From assembly GCA_044507065.1 (NCBI GenBank), contig JBIQJY010000041.1, forward strand, positions 1-30,310: a stretch of DNA of 30,310 nt, given 5' to 3'. The number at the start of each line of letters is the position of its first letter. The first letter of the stretch is position 1. A model generated the notes under the pieces. It had not been told where the DNA came from and did no database searches. It saw only the letters and a program-made list of their open reading frames with translations. The stretch is from SCN-69-37 sp044507065 (GTDB lineage Bacteria; Acidobacteriota; Vicinamibacteria; Vicinamibacterales; SCN-69-37). The position numbers and the translations under genes are program-made. Below are positions 1 through 7,839 of the stretch, piece after piece.

Positions 1-1139
1 GTCTCGACGTCTTCCAGTGACCCGTACAGATCCGTCAACGCCCGCAGAGTGCCCGGATCGGCGCGCGCCCCAAGCGTACGCACGAGCCGCGCGCGCATTT
101 GCGGATCGCGCTCGGTCCTGATGACGGTGATGACCCGATCGGCCGCGCCCAGGGACACCAGGACGCTGGCGATCTGTCGCCGCAGGTCGAGGTCCGTCTC
201 GCTTTCGTAGAGGTCCGCCAGTTCGGCGGCGGCCTGTGGCGACGGCCCGCCGCGCGGCCCGTTCGAACGCCGGCGGTACGCATCGATGATCAGGCGTCGG
301 ACGGGCGCCTCGTTGCTGCTCTCGTAGATCTCGCGCAGGACGGCATCCGTTGTCTGTGCATCGCGCCGCGAGACGAGCAGGCGCACGCCCTCGAGCTGCA
401 GGTCGGGATTGCCGGCGCCCCTGGCGTATCGCAGCAGGAGCTCGCGCGCTCGGGGATCCTCGCGCAGCGCGAGGACATAGAGGGCGCGTCGTTTCACGTT
501 CAGGGAGTTGGCGGCACCGAGTACGTCTTCGAGCAGCGGAACCACTTGTTCGTTTCGCTCCAGCCCCTGGATGGCCAGCAGCTTGATCTCGTCGTCGTCG
601 AGCTGCATCGGGTCGATCGGCTGGCCCGATTGTTCGCGCATCTCGGTTTCGAGCACTCGGGCATCGGCGAGGTACCGACTGCCGGTGAATCGTCGCCGGA
701 GAGCGTCGAGCGTCTGTTGAGCGCGCTCCATGCGGCCGAGCCGGAACTCGGCGAAAGCCTTCCAGTAGTGGGCCGCGTCGGCGCGCGCCGCGCCGGCCGC
801 GACCACGCGATCGAAAAGCTCCACCGCGCGTTCGTACTGGCTGCGCTGCAGGGCGTTCAGCCCGGCGTTGTAGGGGTCGCCGCCGACGCGCTCCTGCATG
901 CCGGAAAGCTGCTGCGCGTACTGCATCACCCGGGTTTCGATCTGCGCGGGGAACTGCCCGTCGAGCTCCGCGAGGTCGAAGGGAAACGCGAAATCGAACA
1001 GCACGTCCGGCGGCCACGGCGCGGGAGAAGGCCCGGGCCCGGGCATCGGCGCCGGCAGGGGGGCCGGCGTCTGGGCGGCCAGCCCGCCGGGCATGGCGGC
1101 GAGCCCCAGGAAGCACACGGTGGCGGCAACGCGGATCAT
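1..1139 (-). CDS. Exported TPR/HEAT-repeat-like protein (C-terminus outside window)
   Basis: An uninterrupted reading frame runs from ATG at 1139 off the left edge, showing 379 residues. The N-terminus (MIRVAATVCFLGLAAMPGGLAAQ) looks like a cleaved signal peptide. A Pro-rich linker follows, then about 100 residues resembling tetratricopeptide or YbgF-type repeats, with the motif AVELFDRVVAAG and the segment AHYWKAFAEFRLGRMERA. The rest is a series of helical HEAT-like units of about 30 residues. The start overlaps the anti-sigma stop as ATGA, so translation is probably coupled. The role is unknown. As the third gene of a sigma/anti-sigma operon it may be a periplasmic partner or effector of that system, which is inference. 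No catalytic motif is visible. Confidence 0.85.
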   Translation of the reverse strand, partial: MIRVAATVCFLGLAAMPGGLAAQTPAPLPAPMPGPGPSPAPWPPDVLFDFAFPFDLAELDGQFPAQIETRVMQYAQQLSGMQERVGGDPYNAGLNALQRSQYERAVELFDRVVAAGAARADAAHYWKAFAEFRLGRMERAQQTLDALRRRFTGSRYLADARVLETEMREQSGQPIDPMQLDDDEIKLLAIQGLERNEQVVPLLEDVLGAANSLNVKRRALYVLALREDPRARELLLRYARGAGNPDLQLEGVRLLVSRRDAQTTDAVLREIYESSNEAPVRRLIIDAYRRRSNGPRGGPSPQAAAELADLYESETDLDLRRQIASVLVSLGAADRVITVIRTERDPQMRARLVRTLGARADPGTLRALTDLYGSLEDVE

Positions 1140-1903
1140 AGCGCTCCTTCGCCGGCGGAAACCCGGCTCTCTCGATTCCTGATGTCGTGCGCCACGGCGC
1201 GCACCCTGAACAGCAGATCGTCTGCCTGGATGCGGTCCTGCAGCGCGACGACGTCCTCGGCGCGGGGCGCGTCGGGGCTGCGGGCGACCTCCACGAGGAC
1301 CGCTTCCAGATCGTCGAGCATGGCGGCGACCGGTGTTTCGCCGGTGGCCTGTGCGGTGGCCCGGTAGAGACGACCCGATGCGACGAGATCGTCGGCCGTG
1401 AGCCGTGCGTGCGCGAAGGCTTCCGGGGCCCCGGCGGGCGTGTTGAGCAATTCGACGAACAACACCTCGGCCTGCGCCAGGTGGGCATCGACCGCAGACA
1501 GCAGCACGCGGGTCCGCACGCCGGCGTCGGCCGCTACCGAGTTCGCGGCCCGCCGCTCGGGCGGGTCAGGCGGCGCCTGCGTCCATATCCACGTGGCCCC
1601 GACGATGGCGGCGACCGAGGCGGCCCAGGCGCCGACTCCGAGGAGGTGTCGCGCCGAGCGTCGGCCATTCGGGATGTGCGGTTGCAGACTGTCCCAGAGG
1701 CGGTCTTCGAAATCCGGCCCCGGATCGGGGGCGCGAAGGGTGGCTGCAAGCTGGAGCGTGTGTGCCAGTCCGCTGAACGCGGCGCGGCACGTCGGACACC
1801 GTTCCAGGTGGCGCTCGATCGTTGCGCTGGCCGGTGCCGGCAACTCGCCATAGAAGAGCAGAATCAGGTCGTCGTCGGATGGATGCGCGGCGTCGTCTGT
1901 CAT
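1136..1903 (-). CDS. Membrane-anchored zinc-finger anti-sigma factor
   Basis: This 255-residue protein has an N-terminal zf-HC2 anti-sigma motif, H32-x3-C36-x2-C39, that would bind the upstream ECF sigma factor. One transmembrane helix lies at about residues 85-107 (HLLGVGAWAASVAAIVGATW). The C-terminal 140 residues are helical and presumably periplasmic, and would be the sensory part. Its ATG overlaps the sigma stop (ATGA at 1900-1903), and its own stop overlaps the next gene's ATG, so the three genes form a tightly coupled operon. The family normally holds the sigma factor at the membrane until a signal releases it. The signal cannot be read from the sequence. Confidence 0.9.
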   Translation of the reverse strand: MTDDAAHPSDDDLILLFYGELPAPASATIERHLERCPTCRAAFSGLAHTLQLAATLRAPDPGPDFEDRLWDSLQPHIPNGRRSARHLLGVGAWAASVAAIVGATWIWTQAPPDPPERRAANSVAADAGVRTRVLLSAVDAHLAQAEVLFVELLNTPAGAPEAFAHARLTADDLVASGRLYRATAQATGETPVAAMLDDLEAVLVEVARSPDAPRAEDVVALQDRIQADDLLFRVRAVAHDIRNRESRVSAGEGAL

Positions 1904-2484
1904 GGCTGCTGTCCGTCGACGAACGGCCGCAGCGCCGTTCGCATCTTTCGCACCGCCCTGAAGACGGCGTGTTTCGCCGCTTCGGCCTTCAGGTCGAGCG
2001 CGGCGGCGATGTCGTCGATCGTGTGGTCGTGGAAATGTCGCATCACGAAGGCCGTCCGTTCCTTGGCCGACAATGCACCCAGCGCCTGCTCGATGCGGCC
2101 CGAAATTTCACGGGCATGGACCAGGTCGATGGCCGTCGGCCCGCCCCGCTGCCCGGCCCGTTCGTCGAGCCGCTCGGGCGCTTCCATCCACTCGTGCGGC
2201 CGACGCCGGCGTACCAGGTCAATCGCGCAGTTCACACCGATGCGGTGGAGCCAGGTGGATACGCTGGACCGGGCTTCGAACGAGCCCAGCTGCCGGAACG
2301 CCCGGATGAACGTGTCCTGCACCACATCCTCGGCGTCCTCGCGACGGCCGGTGATGCGGTAGGCGAGCTGATAGATGGCCCGTCCATGGCGGTCCACGAT
2401 GCGGCGGAACGCCTCCTGGTCCCCCGCCACCGCGCGCGCGATGGCTGCGACGTCTTCCGCCTGCATCTGGTCCATTGGACGCAC
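1900..2484 (-). CDS. ECF-family RNA polymerase sigma factor (sigma-70 RpoE-like)
   Basis: A 194-residue protein with sigma region 2 at about residues 25-95, including the AEDVVQDTFIRAFRQL and WLHRIGVNCAIDLVRRRR stretches. Region 4 is at about 130-185, with LSAKERTAFVMRHFHDHTI followed by a helix-turn-helix. This is the usual size and layout for an ECF sigma factor. Translation could start at GTG 2484, or at ATG 2475 or 2466. A weak GGAA lies about 8-10 nt upstream of the GTG. The stop overlaps the anti-sigma start. The gene is divergent from the rhomboid protease gene (55 bp between starts). Autoregulation is typical of this family but no promoter motif was identified. Confidence 0.95.
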   Translation of the reverse strand: MRPMDQMQAEDVAAIARAVAGDQEAFRRIVDRHGRAIYQLAYRITGRREDAEDVVQDTFIRAFRQLGSFEARSSVSTWLHRIGVNCAIDLVRRRRPHEWMEAPERLDERAGQRGGPTAIDLVHAREISGRIEQALGALSAKERTAFVMRHFHDHTIDDIAAALDLKAEAAKHAVFRAVRKMRTALRPFVDGQQP

Positions 2485-2526
2485 CCGCGCCGATTCCGGT
2501 TAGCCCGCGCGGCGGCCGTTCTTTGT

Positions 2527-2532
2527 TATTCT
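2527..2532 (+). promoter_or_regulatory. Start-proximal -10 box (TATTCT) of the rhomboid gene
   Basis: TATTCT ends 7 nt before the ATG at 2540, and no Shine-Dalgarno sequence lies between. Transcription would begin at or very near the start codon, giving a leaderless or nearly leaderless mRNA. The same arrangement recurs at several other genes here. Confidence 0.45.
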
Positions 2533-2539
2533 CCCCGGG

Positions 2540-3403
2540 ATGTTCAAGCGTCAGACAACGGGGTCGGTGGTCTGCGCGTCGTGCGGGCACCTCGTGGGGG
2601 TGAACGACGCCACCTGCTACAACTGCGGCCGCAGGAATCCGGGCCTCTGGGGATTTGCGCCGGCCCTGCGCAGCCTCGGCCGTGACCTCGGTTTCGTGCC
2701 GTTCGTGACCGGGACCTGCATCGCCCTGTTCGCCCTCTCCCTGCTCGCCTCGGGCGGCGTGGTGATGTCGGGCGGGTTGTTCTCGTTCCTGTCCCCGTCG
2801 GGCATCAGCCTTTTCATCTTTGGATCCTCGGGACGCGTCCCGGTTTTCGACTACGGCCGCTGGTGGACCGTGCTGAGCGCGTCGTGGCTGCACGGCGGCC
2901 TGCTGCACATCCTCTTCAACGTGTTGTGGATCCGCCAGCTCGCGCCGGCGATTGGCGAGTTGTACGGGCCGGGCCGCATGGTCGTCATCTATACGGTGGC
3001 CGGCGTCTGCGGCTTCGCGCTCAGCTCGACGGCGGGGCTCACCATGGGGTGGCTGCCCGTTCGCGTGCTTCAGGGCGCGTCCTACACGGTGGGCGCGTCA
3101 GCCGCAATCTTCGGACTGCTCGGCGCGGCGGTGTACTACGGCCGCCGCACGGGTTCGTCCGCTGTCGGCAGCCAGGCGTGGAGCTACGCGATCCCGCTGG
3201 CCCTTTTCGGTTTCATCCTTCCCGGGGTCGACAACTACGCGCACATCGGCGGCTTCATCGGGGGGTACCTGGCCAGCGTGTACTTCGATCCCCTGAAGCC
3301 CGAGCGCGCCAATCACATGCTGGCGGCGGTGATCTGCCTGGGCCTGTCACTGCTGTCGGTGATCTATTCGGTCGTCGACTACTTCATCCGGCTCCGGATC
3401 TGA
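2540..3403 (+). CDS. Rhomboid-family intramembrane serine protease with N-terminal zinc ribbon
   Basis: A 287-residue multi-pass membrane protein. The rhomboid core shows the HGGLLHILFNVLW motif in an early transmembrane helix, the catalytic serine in GASAAIFG (about S187), and the catalytic histidine in AHIGGFIGGY (about H235). It therefore has the Ser-His dyad expected of an active protease that cuts substrates within the membrane. Residues 12-29 form a C-x2-C...C-x2-C zinc-ribbon knuckle (C12, C15, C26, C29) on the cytoplasmic N-terminus. About six to seven hydrophobic helices follow. The substrate is unknown. It is divergent from the ECF operon; a role in cutting the anti-sigma factor is possible but only inferred from position. 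Confidence 0.92.
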   Translation: MFKRQTTGSVVCASCGHLVGVNDATCYNCGRRNPGLWGFAPALRSLGRDLGFVPFVTGTCIALFALSLLASGGVVMSGGLFSFLSPSGISLFIFGSSGRVPVFDYGRWWTVLSASWLHGGLLHILFNVLWIRQLAPAIGELYGPGRMVVIYTVAGVCGFALSSTAGLTMGWLPVRVLQGASYTVGASAAIFGLLGAAVYYGRRTGSSAVGSQAWSYAIPLALFGFILPGVDNYAHIGGFIGGYLASVYFDPLKPERANHMLAAVICLGLSLLSVIYSVVDYFIRLRI

Positions 3404-3425
3404 GGCGTGGCTCCGCCGTTGCGAG

Positions 3426-3431
3426 TACAAT
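3426..3431 (+). promoter_or_regulatory. Start-proximal -10 box (TACAAT) of the ferredoxin gene
   Basis: TACAAT differs from the consensus TATAAT at one base and ends 7 nt before the ATG at 3439. No ribosome binding site fits in the gap, so the transcript is probably leaderless. Confidence 0.5.
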
Positions 3432-3438
3432 CGCCGGC

Positions 3439-3795
3439 ATGCCCGTATTGACTGTCGAAGGTGTGGGTACGTTCAACGTGCCCGATGGCAAGCGGCTCGT
3501 CCTCGCGCTCGAGGAGGAAGCCGGCGTCGATCAACTCCACGCGTGCGGCGGGCACGCGCGCTGTACGACGTGTCGTGTCGAGTTCGTGCAGGGCGAGCCC
3601 TCGCGCATGACCAAGGCGGAGGCCGACGTGCTCGCACGCAAGGGGCTGTCGGGCGTGCGGTTGTCCTGTCAGATTCTGTGCGACGCCGACATGACCGTCC
3701 GCGCCATCAGCCGGCTCGAGGGCAGCGGCCGTGCCGACGCGGGTGCGAAACCGCAGCCGTTCATCGAGCCGCCCGCCGAGTACCTGGAAAGCTGA
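3439..3795 (+). CDS. 2Fe-2S ferredoxin
   Basis: A 118-residue soluble electron carrier. The cluster ligands follow the adrenodoxin/Isc-type spacing: C36-x5-C42-x2-C45 and C77 in RLSCQIL. The beta-grasp start (PVLTVEGVGTFNVPDGKRL) is typical. The last 30 residues form a Pro- and Ala-rich tail beyond the core. It sits alone between the rhomboid and aat genes. Its redox partner is not evident nearby. The P450 at 19087-20271 could in principle use such a ferredoxin, but nothing in the sequence links them. Confidence 0.92.
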   Translation: MPVLTVEGVGTFNVPDGKRLVLALEEEAGVDQLHACGGHARCTTCRVEFVQGEPSRMTKAEADVLARKGLSGVRLSCQILCDADMTVRAISRLEGSGRADAGAKPQPFIEPPAEYLES

Positions 3796-3860
3796 CATCG
3801 ACGACGGTTCGCGGCTGCTGACGCCCGTGTCGGCAGCCGACGACCGGCTGGTCTCTTCTC

Positions 3861-4439
3861 GTGCTGCCACCCGCCCTGCTCGTGCGCGCGTATCGCGACG
3901 GCCTGTTTCCGATGGCCCTCGAGGACGGCCGGATCGGGTGGTTTTCGCCGGATCCACGGGGCATCCTTCCCCTCGACACGTTTCACGTACCCTCGCGGCT
4001 CGCTCGCGTCGTACGCTCGCGGCGGTTCGAGATCCGCGTCGACACGGCGTTCGGCGATGTCATGCGCGCGTGCGCCGACCGGCGCGACGACGACGGAACC
4101 TGGATCAGTGCGGAGATTCTCGCGAGCTACGAGGCGCTGCACCGGGCGGGCCTGGCGCACTCGGTCGAGGCCTGGCGGGGTGGACAGCTCGCCGGAGGAC
4201 TCTACGGCGTCCACATCGGCGCCGCCTTCTTTGGCGAGTCGATGTTCCATCGCGAGACGGACGCATCCAAGGTGGCGCTGGTCGCCCTGGTCGAGCGACT
4301 GATCGCCGGTGGTTTCACGCTCCTCGATACCCAGTGGGTCACGCCGCACCTGCAGCAGTTCGGGGCCGCGGAAATTCCGCGCGCCGACTATCTCCGCCGC
4401 CTCGCGCTCGCGCTCCGACGCAACGCAACATTCGCCTGA
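3861..4439 (+). CDS. aat: Leucyl/phenylalanyl-tRNA--protein transferase
   Basis: This 192-residue protein transfers Leu or Phe from aminoacyl-tRNA to N-terminal Arg or Lys of proteins, creating a primary N-degron for ClpS/ClpAP. Family signatures are visible in order: AYRDGLFPM near residue 10, WFSPDPRGILPL at about 27-38, GGLYGVHIGAAFFGESMFH at about 110-130, and LDTQWVTPHLQQFGA near 155. The start is GTG at 3861, giving the usual family beginning (LPPALLVRAYRDG). It is slightly shorter than the E. coli enzyme (234 aa), mainly at the ends. It is followed after 43 bp by apaG on the opposite strand. Confidence 0.95.
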   Translation: MLPPALLVRAYRDGLFPMALEDGRIGWFSPDPRGILPLDTFHVPSRLARVVRSRRFEIRVDTAFGDVMRACADRRDDDGTWISAEILASYEALHRAGLAHSVEAWRGGQLAGGLYGVHIGAAFFGESMFHRETDASKVALVALVERLIAGGFTLLDTQWVTPHLQQFGAAEIPRADYLRRLALALRRNATFA

Positions 4440-4450
4440 CGGGATGGTTC

Positions 4451-4467
4451 GCCCGGCAAGGCCGGGC
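4451..4467. terminator. GC-rich hairpin between convergent aat and apaG
   Basis: GCCCGGC-AAG-GCCGGGC is a perfect 7-bp stem with a 3-nt loop, followed by the palindrome GTCGGCCGAC at 4469-4478. It lies in the 43-bp gap between two convergent genes. There is no T-tract, so intrinsic termination is only a guess from position. Confidence 0.4.
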
Positions 4468-4482
4468 CGTCGGCCGACGCGC

Positions 4483-4872
4483 TCAGTGCACTGTATAGGG
4501 CTGGCTCAGGGTAAAGGGCGCGATCTTCGCGTCGAACTCTTCGCCCGATCGCGTCACCATCTGGTAGGCGCCTTCCATGATGCCGGAGGGTGTCGACAGG
4601 GGGCAGCCGGACGTGTAGGTGTAGGACTCGTTGGGCGCGAGCACCGGCTGCTCGCCGACCACGCCTGGTCCGCGCACCTCTTCCACATGACCGGCGTCAT
4701 CGGTGATGATCCAGTGACGCGAGACCAGCTGGACCGGCTCATCACCGTCGTTGGTGATGGTGATCGTGTAGAGGAAGAACCACTGATGTTCGTGCACCCG
4801 TGACCGTGCCGGTGAGAATTCGGAGACGACCTCCACCCGGACCCCGCGCGTGGTGGCTTCAGACGTGAACAT
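4483..4872 (-). CDS. apaG: ApaG protein (FN3-fold)
   Basis: A 129-residue single-domain protein close in length to E. coli ApaG (125 aa). The family landmarks are present: FFLYTITITNDGDEPVQL, SRHWIITD, VRGPGVVGEQPVLAPNESYTYTSGCPL and the TPSGIMEGAYQM loop. ApaG is linked to Co2+/Mg2+ resistance and has an immunoglobulin-like fold; its biochemical role is unsettled. I chose ATG 4872 (MFTSEATTRGV). An in-frame ATG at 4890 would add six residues (MVHHGG). The gene is head-to-head with the small CxxC protein gene starting at 4879. Confidence 0.95.
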   Translation of the reverse strand: MFTSEATTRGVRVEVVSEFSPARSRVHEHQWFFLYTITITNDGDEPVQLVSRHWIITDDAGHVEEVRGPGVVGEQPVLAPNESYTYTSGCPLSTPSGIMEGAYQMVTRSGEEFDAKIAPFTLSQPYTVH

Positions 4873-4878
4873 GCCGCC

Positions 4879-5082
4879 ATGATGAACCATCTCTCTGCGC
4901 CCGGGCAACCTCCGGCACCGGCGGGCTTGTGCGGCGGATGCCGCCACGCCGCGCGCGTGGTCAACGACCGCGGGAGCCAGTTCGTCCGGTGCCGGATGGC
5001 GGATCGCGACCCGCGATTCCCGCGATATCCCCGCCTGCCCGTCGTCGAATGCGCCGGCTTCGAGCCCCGTCAATCGAAGTAA
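4879..5082 (+). CDS. Small conserved CxxC (zinc-ribbon-like) hypothetical protein
   Basis: A 67-residue protein beginning MMNHLSAPG. It has CGGCRHA at residues 18-21 and two further cysteines (FVRCRMAD and VVECAGFEP), giving a C-x2-C...C...C pattern compatible with one metal site. The middle segment DPRFPRYPRLPV looks like a conserved motif of short hypothetical proteins that I recall from Acidobacteria, but I cannot name a family. It starts 6 bp from the apaG start on the other strand and ends 42 bp before terC. The function is unknown. Confidence 0.65.
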   Translation: MMNHLSAPGQPPAPAGLCGGCRHAARVVNDRGSQFVRCRMADRDPRFPRYPRLPVVECAGFEPRQSK

Positions 5083-5124
5083 GCTGGGAATCACGCGCTC
5101 CCCCTGACACGAGCCAACCAAACC

Positions 5125-5874
5125 ATGACCGAATCGCTCATCGCCCTGGTCACGCTCACGCTGCTCGAAATCGTCCTCGGTGTCGATAACGTCATCTTCA
5201 TCTCGATCCTGTCCGGCAAGCTGCCTCTGCATCAGCAGAAGCGCGCGCGCCGTATCGGCCTGATGGCGGCGATGGGCATGCGCCTGCTGCTGCTGGCGGC
5301 CATCGTCTGGATCGCCCGGCTGACCGAGCCGCTGTTCGGGTTGTTCGGTCGGGGAGTGTCGGGCCGCGATCTGATCCTCATTGGCGGCGGCCTGTTCCTG
5401 CTCGCCAAGGCGACCTACGAGATCCACGACAAGCTGGAAGGCACGCCGCACGGGACGACGCGCGCCGCGGCATCGTTTGCGAGCGTCATCGGACAGGTCA
5501 TGCTGCTCGACATCGTCTTCTCGCTCGACTCGGTCATTACCGCCGTCGGCATGGCCAATGAACTCTGGGTCATGATGACGGCCGTCGTGCTGGCCGTCGT
5601 GGTGATGCTCGTGGCCGCTGAACCCATCAGCGAGACGGTCGAGGCCCACCCGACGCTGAAGATCCTGGCGCTGTCGTTCCTGCTGCTCATCGGCGTCTCG
5701 CTCGTGGCCGACGGCCTGGGGCAGCACATCTCCAAGGGATACATCTATTTCGCGATGGGATTCTCGGTGATGGTGGAGATGATCAACCTGCGCATCCGTC
5801 GCCACGAGCGCGAGCCGGTCATGCTCAAGCGCAGGTTCGCACACGTCGCGGACCAGACGCCGGAGCAGCAGTGA
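5125..5874 (+). CDS. TerC-family integral membrane protein
   Basis: A 249-residue membrane protein with about seven hydrophobic helices. The TerC hallmark acidic motifs are present: LLEIVLGVDNVIFISIL in the first helix (about D21) and MLLDIVFSLDSVITAVGM in the middle (about residues 130-147). TerC/Alx/YgdQ proteins are linked to tellurite resistance and manganese homeostasis. The C-terminal MVEMINLRIRRHEREPV matches the family. The gene stop overlaps the next gene's start (GTGA at 5871-5874), so the two are probably translated together. Confidence 0.93.
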   Translation: MTESLIALVTLTLLEIVLGVDNVIFISILSGKLPLHQQKRARRIGLMAAMGMRLLLLAAIVWIARLTEPLFGLFGRGVSGRDLILIGGGLFLLAKATYEIHDKLEGTPHGTTRAAASFASVIGQVMLLDIVFSLDSVITAVGMANELWVMMTAVVLAVVVMLVAAEPISETVEAHPTLKILALSFLLLIGVSLVADGLGQHISKGYIYFAMGFSVMVEMINLRIRRHEREPVMLKRRFAHVADQTPEQQ

Positions 5875-6746
5875 CGGGCGCGGCCGTCCGCCGGTGCGCG
5901 GCATGGGCCGTGACGCTTGCGATGGCGTCTGTGCTGTCGCTCGCGCCATCTGCCCAGGCTGCCGACGCGCTGCGCGTCGTCGATCGCGTCGAGGGCCGCG
6001 CGATCCCGTTCGACGACCTCGCGTCGCGCTTCGCGGATGTCGACGTCCTGCTCGTCGGTGGGCAGCCCGGGCAGCCGGCCACGCATCGCGCGGAGGTGCG
6101 GCTGTTCGAGGCGCTGTCGGCCGGCCGGACGACGGGTGCGCTTGCGCTCGAAGCCTTCGATCGCCAGGCGCAGGACCCGCTCGATCACCTGCAGATGGGG
6201 CACCTCGACGACGCGGCATTTCTGGCGGACGTGCGCCGCCCGTGGCCGGAATACGTGCGCGACTACAAGCCGACTGTCGATCGCGCCATCGCCCGGGAAT
6301 GGGGCGTTGTGGCCGCCGGCATGCCGCGCCCGGTCGCCATGGCTGTCGCCGCCACGGGCCTTGCGACGCTCGACGCACTGGCGGCCGGCGAGCGGTCGCT
6401 CGTTGCCGCGACGCACGACTGCGGAGACGTGCGCCATCCAGGTGTCGAGCAACTGCCGGGCCCGTATTCGAACGTCGCGCTCTGCCTCGAAAGCGAGACG
6501 CTTGCCGAGTCCATTGCCCAGGCCCATGCTGCCGGTGCCCTCGGTGGCGGCAAGCCGCTCGTGATCGCACTGGTGCAGGAGTGGCGGCTCGGGCATCTCA
6601 CGCGCCTGGCCGGCGACGTCATGCGGCGGCTGCCGGGCCGTTCCGTCGAGACGCTCGCCATTGTCGTCGTGCCGGACGTCGAAGCCGTGGCGGTCGCGCG
6701 CGACGACCTGGCGATCCCGCGGCTGGCCGTCTACATACAGCCGTAG
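5871..6746 (+). CDS. Exported ChaN-like (haem-binding uptake family) protein
   Basis: A 291-residue protein with a signal peptide (VTGAAVRRCAAWAVTLAMASVLSLAPSAQA, cleavage near A30). There is no lipobox cysteine near the cleavage site. The ChaN-family scaffold is recognisable in ATHRAEVRLFEAL, LALEAFDRQAQDPLDHL, and WPEYVRDYKPTVDRAIAREW followed by GVVAAGMPRPV. The usual GExH motif reads GGQP at residues 63-66, so the conserved Glu and His are lost. Starting at GTG 5871 overlaps the terC stop. The family is associated with haem or iron uptake; with the altered motif the activity is uncertain. The gene ends 16 bp from the convergent metallopeptidase gene. Confidence 0.8.
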   Translation: MTGAAVRRCAAWAVTLAMASVLSLAPSAQAADALRVVDRVEGRAIPFDDLASRFADVDVLLVGGQPGQPATHRAEVRLFEALSAGRTTGALALEAFDRQAQDPLDHLQMGHLDDAAFLADVRRPWPEYVRDYKPTVDRAIAREWGVVAAGMPRPVAMAVAATGLATLDALAAGERSLVAATHDCGDVRHPGVEQLPGPYSNVALCLESETLAESIAQAHAAGALGGGKPLVIALVQEWRLGHLTRLAGDVMRRLPGRSVETLAIVVVPDVEAVAVARDDLAIPRLAVYIQP

Positions 6747-6762
6747 GCCTGGGCCGACGTCC

Positions 6763-7839
6763 TCAGAGCGCCATGCGATGGCGGCCGGAGTGCAGGTAGT
6801 TCATCGTCTGCACGGTCACGAGGACGATGAAGTCGACGCGTGTGCGATCCTCGGGATACTTGAGGCGCAGGTTCAACTCGTCGGCGCGGGCCGCCATGTC
6901 GGCGAGCACCTGATCGATCGTGTACTGGTACGCGCCGGTCCATGCGGCCACCAGACGGCGCACGTCCCGGCGCACCGACTGCATGAAACGTGACGCGCGC
7001 CGCGCGTGGCGGTATTCCTCGGCATCCGAGAACAGGCGTCGCAGATCGCGATCATAGAAGTCCGGATACTCCAGGCCGTAGTGCGCACGCTTGCGCGCGT
7101 AGTGCATGCGCAGCGTGGTCTTCAATCGATCGAGGGGCTCCATCCGGCGGCGCGACGTGATGAGCGGACGCTGCCCGGCAAGTTCGCGCATGAGTTCGTC
7201 CATGTACTCGAGCTTGCGCAGCGCCGGCCAGTCCGCGTACCGCGACCGCCAGTCGCTGTCGGGCGTGAGCCAGACGGCGAAGGTCTCCGCGAAATCCTCG
7301 TCGGGATGGCTCTGCGAGTACCAGGAATCGAGGTGCAGGACGTAGCTCTTCGAGTAGGGCCGCGGAAGGTAGAAATCCGGATAGGGCAGCGACGGCTTGC
7401 CGAACACCTTGATGCGTTTGCGCCGCCGGCGGAGGTCGTAGGCGTTGTCGATGGCGTGGCCCGCCTCGTGCCGGAGGATCTTCATGCACCACTCGTGTGT
7501 GCCGCCTTCCACCTCGAGCATCTGGGAGTTCTCGAGCTTCATCAGGCGCGGGTGTGCCAGGTAGAAGGGGATGGCGATCCCGGGAATACCGTCAGGCGTG
7601 AACCATTCGGCCGAGAGCCAGTAGTGCGGACGGAATGGCAGGCCGCGCGCTGCCATCTCTTCGTTGAGCGTGGCAAGCCGGGGTTCGAGCCAGCTGCCGT
7701 CGATGCTCAGGCCCAATTGGTTGAAACGCAGGTCGAGCAGGGCCTCGTCGGGCAGATCGGCCCAGTCCTCCGGGCGTGGCGCCTGGGGAGGCGCCGCCGG
7801 TGGCGGGGAAGGCGGCGTGGGAGCGTCTGGGACGGTCAC
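6763..7839 (-). CDS. Putative zinc metallopeptidase (HExxH...E)
   Basis: A 358-residue protein. Zinc-binding HEAGH is at H124-E125-H128, and a likely third ligand E185 lies in DEDFAETFAVWL, a gluzincin-like arrangement. The N-terminal 25 residues are Pro/Ala-rich and disordered, and no signal peptide is seen, so it is probably cytoplasmic. Conserved-looking stretches include YPDFYLPRPYSKSYV and WPALRKLEYMDELMRELAG. The start is GTG 7839. It is divergent from the ABC exporter gene (98 bp apart). Proteins of this type are, to my recollection, found near ATP-grasp ligases, and one lies 4.5 kb downstream. The substrate is unknown. Confidence 0.85.
   Translation of the reverse strand: MTVPDAPTPPSPPPAAPPQAPRPEDWADLPDEALLDLRFNQLGLSIDGSWLEPRLATLNEEMAARGLPFRPHYWLSAEWFTPDGIPGIAIPFYLAHPRLMKLENSQMLEVEGGTHEWCMKILRHEAGHAIDNAYDLRRRRKRIKVFGKPSLPYPDFYLPRPYSKSYVLHLDSWYSQSHPDEDFAETFAVWLTPDSDWRSRYADWPALRKLEYMDELMRELAGQRPLITSRRRMEPLDRLKTTLRMHYARKRAHYGLEYPDFYDRDLRRLFSDAEEYRHARRASRFMQSVRRDVRRLVAAWTGAYQYTIDQVLADMAARADELNLRLKYPEDRTRVDFIVLVTVQTMNYLHSGRHRMAL

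Noticed and set aside
99..1367. A + strand open frame of 422 codons at the left edge
   Set aside because: The minus strand there encodes a signal peptide plus repeat protein coupled to the anti-sigma gene, so the + strand frame is an antisense shadow.
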